Source: Clostridium celatum DSM 1785 (GTDB taxonomy: Bacteria > Bacillota > Clostridia > Clostridiales > Clostridiaceae). From it: 64,000 nt of DNA. The stretch lies in the NCBI RefSeq assembly GCF_000320405.1, contig NZ_KB291649.1, positions 50,280 to 114,279 of the forward strand, given 5' to 3'. The notes under the pieces were generated by a model. It saw only the letters and a program-made list of their open reading frames with translations, did not search any database and was not told the DNA's origin. Below are positions 62,674 to 64,000 of the stretch, piece after piece; the stretch's first letter is position 1, and each line of letters starts with the position of its first letter. The translations under genes were made by a program, and so were the position numbers.

Positions 62674-63087
62674 TCATTCTCCTTTAAAATTAGGAAACCA
62701 TATCTTTATTTCTCTTTTTGAACTCTCTAAAGAATCAGAAGCATGTACACAATTTTCAGTTATTCCCTTTGCGTATTTCTTTCTTATAGTACCTGGCTTT
62801 TGTTCTTCAGGTTTTGTTGCTCCATTTATTTCTCTCACCTTAGCAATACAATTTTCCCCCTCAAGTATCAATGCACATATAGGGCTTCTTGTAATGAAGT
62901 CTATTAATTCTTGATAAAATACTTTACCTTTATGCTCTTTATAATGAGTTTCTGCAGTTTCTCTACTTACTTTTTCCATCTTTAATGCAATAACCTTTAA
63001 ATTTGCTTCTTCATATAAGCTTATTATATTTCCAATTATATTTTGCTCTACAGCATCAGGTTTAATTAAAACCAAAGTTTTTTCCAT
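62674..63087 (-). CDS. ndk: Nucleoside diphosphate kinase
   Basis: Transfers the gamma phosphate between nucleoside triphosphates and diphosphates. The 137-residue product is the standard length. LVLIKPDAVEQNIIG at the N-terminus, FYQELIDFITRSP (~56) and the catalytic NCVHASDSLESS (His at ~114) are family signatures. The second, loosely related DNA-binding role of Ndk in other species is not supported by anything here. AAAGAGGGGTTAC precedes the ATG. It stands alone. Confidence 0.96.
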   Translation of the reverse strand: MEKTLVLIKPDAVEQNIIGNIISLYEEANLKVIALKMEKVSRETAETHYKEHKGKVFYQELIDFITRSPICALILEGENCIAKVREINGATKPEEQKPGTIRKKYAKGITENCVHASDSLESSKREIKIWFPNFKGE

Positions 63088-63200
63088 GTAACCCCTCTTT
63101 AAGCTAAATTATCTATATAAGTATATGATACTTTTTTTAATCTTAGAAATACTATTTATATGCTATAATTTTTATATAGTTATATTTTAAGGAGGAGCTT

Positions 63201-63473
63201 ATGAATAGATATTACATAGTTGTAGAAGGCAGAGTTCAAGGCGTAGGCTTTAGATTTTTTTGTTCTATGACTGCTAAACCATTAGATTTAACTGGTTGGG
63301 TTAGAAATATGGATAATGGTATGGTAGAACTTGAAGTTCAAGGATCTGATGAATCAATTGAAAAATTTATAAGAACTATAAAAAAAGGCAATCGTTTCAT
63401 TAGAGTTGATGAACTTTATCAAAAGAAAATCCCTATTATCCAAAATGAACGTACTTTTACAGAACGCTACTAA
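63201..63473 (+). CDS. acyP: Acylphosphatase
   Basis: A 90-residue enzyme that hydrolyses acyl phosphates. The catalytic segment VEGRVQGVGFRFFC (~8-21, Arg and the phosphate-binding loop) and GWVRNMDNGMVELEVQG (~33-49, with the catalytic Asn) are clear. GGAGGAGCTT precedes the ATG. It is a single gene; the C-terminus ends normally. Confidence 0.93.
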   Translation: MNRYYIVVEGRVQGVGFRFFCSMTAKPLDLTGWVRNMDNGMVELEVQGSDESIEKFIRTIKKGNRFIRVDELYQKKIPIIQNERTFTERY

Positions 63474-63528
63474 AATTATTTTAAACAATTGTGGTGCCAA
63501 AAAATTTATGATATCATTCTGAAAATAA

Positions 63529-64000
63529 TTAAACAATTTGTTTGTCATAATCCATCAGGTGATATTTCTCAATAATTGCTATTAATTTATCGGCATATAT
63601 TGGCACTCCACTTTCATCTTTTGCTGTACTATATCCTGCATCTTCTAAAGCTTGTGCTTGCTCTATATAAGTCTTCCCTTCAAATAATCCATTATCTCTA
63701 TATCTATCACTATCAAATAAAAACCTTCCATGATCCTCTATTGATTCCTCAATAGAATCATATTTTCTAAAGTTTGATATATAACTATCATTATAGTTTT
63801 CTTTAGAATTTATAGCAGCTACTGCACCATCCCATCTTGAATCTGCTTTTATTCCAAATAAATTATTGTGACTTACTGCCAATTCTGATTTTCCCCATCC
63901 AGACTCTAATATAGCTTGCCCTATTGTTATTGATGGTAAAATTTTATACTCTTTATAATTTTCTATTGCTCCATCTAATATTAAATTTATAAAGCTATTT
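63529..64000 (-). CDS. GH73 glucosaminidase, C-terminal part, cut by the window edge
   Basis: The coding frame enters from the right edge (no start in the window). The visible part reads LPSITIGQAILESGWGKSEL, then SHNNLFGIKADSRWDG and FRKYDSIEESIEDHGRFLFD, and ends YHLMDYDKQIV. ILESGWGKSEL with its Glu and NNLFGIK are signatures of endo-beta-N-acetylglucosaminidase (GH73/FlgJ-like) domains that cut peptidoglycan. At least 156 residues are visible. The N-terminus, signal peptide and other domains are outside the window. The nearest upstream + strand gene is acylphosphatase, so these are convergent. Confidence 0.9.
   Translation of the reverse strand, partial: NSFINLILDGAIENYKEYKILPSITIGQAILESGWGKSELAVSHNNLFGIKADSRWDGAVAAINSKENYNDSYISNFRKYDSIEESIEDHGRFLFDSDRYRDNGLFEGKTYIEQAQALEDAGYSTAKDESGVPIYADKLIAIIEKYHLMDYDKQIV

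Overview
The window is very AT-rich (intergenic stretches mostly A/T, codons ending in A/T), with strong GGAGG ribosome-binding sites, TTG/GTG starts and dense intrinsic terminators. With an LPxTG-anchored GH95 fucosidase, an NADPH-motif-less thioredoxin reductase, rubrerythrin and PflA, this points to an anaerobic Clostridium sensu stricto, probably from a gut or host-associated habitat. The species cannot be named from the sequence alone.

Left part (1-15.4 kb): a zinc-ribbon protein cut by the window edge, a YetF-like membrane protein, an SDR-AraC pair whose SDR is frameshifted near its 3' end, and then the de novo purine operon on the minus strand in the order purL-purE-purC-purF-purM-purN-purH-purD. 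The purL promoter (TTGACA-17-TAAAAT) carries two inverted pairs of PurR-box-like sites with the same 31-bp spacing. Three intercistronic gaps hold large hairpins.

15.4-26.7 kb: a divergent cis-prenyltransferase plus a CrtI-like FAD oxidoreductase split by a single T-run frameshift, a 1927-residue cell-wall-anchored fucosidase, a HelD-type RNA polymerase recycling ATPase and rubrerythrin.

26.7-41.3 kb: a 130-bp inverted repeat, the SPFH-NfeD pair, glutamine-dependent NAD synthetase, a deoxynucleoside kinase, a HIRAN protein, thioredoxin with a probable ferredoxin-type reductase, an ABC half-transporter, a degenerate NUDIX protein, two overlapping membrane-anchored Mrr-like nuclease-fold genes, CvfB, gamma-carbonic anhydrase, a PHP hydrolase and a small membrane protein with a probable 3' frameshift.

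41.5-57.8 kb: an Lrp regulator, a PEPCK-like P-loop protein, a secreted ComEC-like metallohydrolase, a YprB-like nuclease, feoA-feoB-Cys-rich peptide behind a Fur box, a split AI-2E permease, an ArgRS-like protein without the HIGH motif, a Ppx/GppA-HD protein, a site-2 protease homologue without its catalytic residues, an LCP ligase, arginase, a DEDDh exonuclease and PflA.

58-64 kb: a spermidine/putrescine operon (regulator-potABCD) with an apparent autoregulatory operator, ndk, acylphosphatase and the end of a GH73 glucosaminidase.

Two themes stand out. First, several genes keep a family fold but have lost catalytic residues (ArgRS-like, S2P, Mrr-like, NUDIX-like, and the reductase without an NADPH site). 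Second, four genes look frameshifted by one base, which could be real decay or assembly indels. No tRNA, rRNA, CRISPR array or complete insertion sequence was seen.
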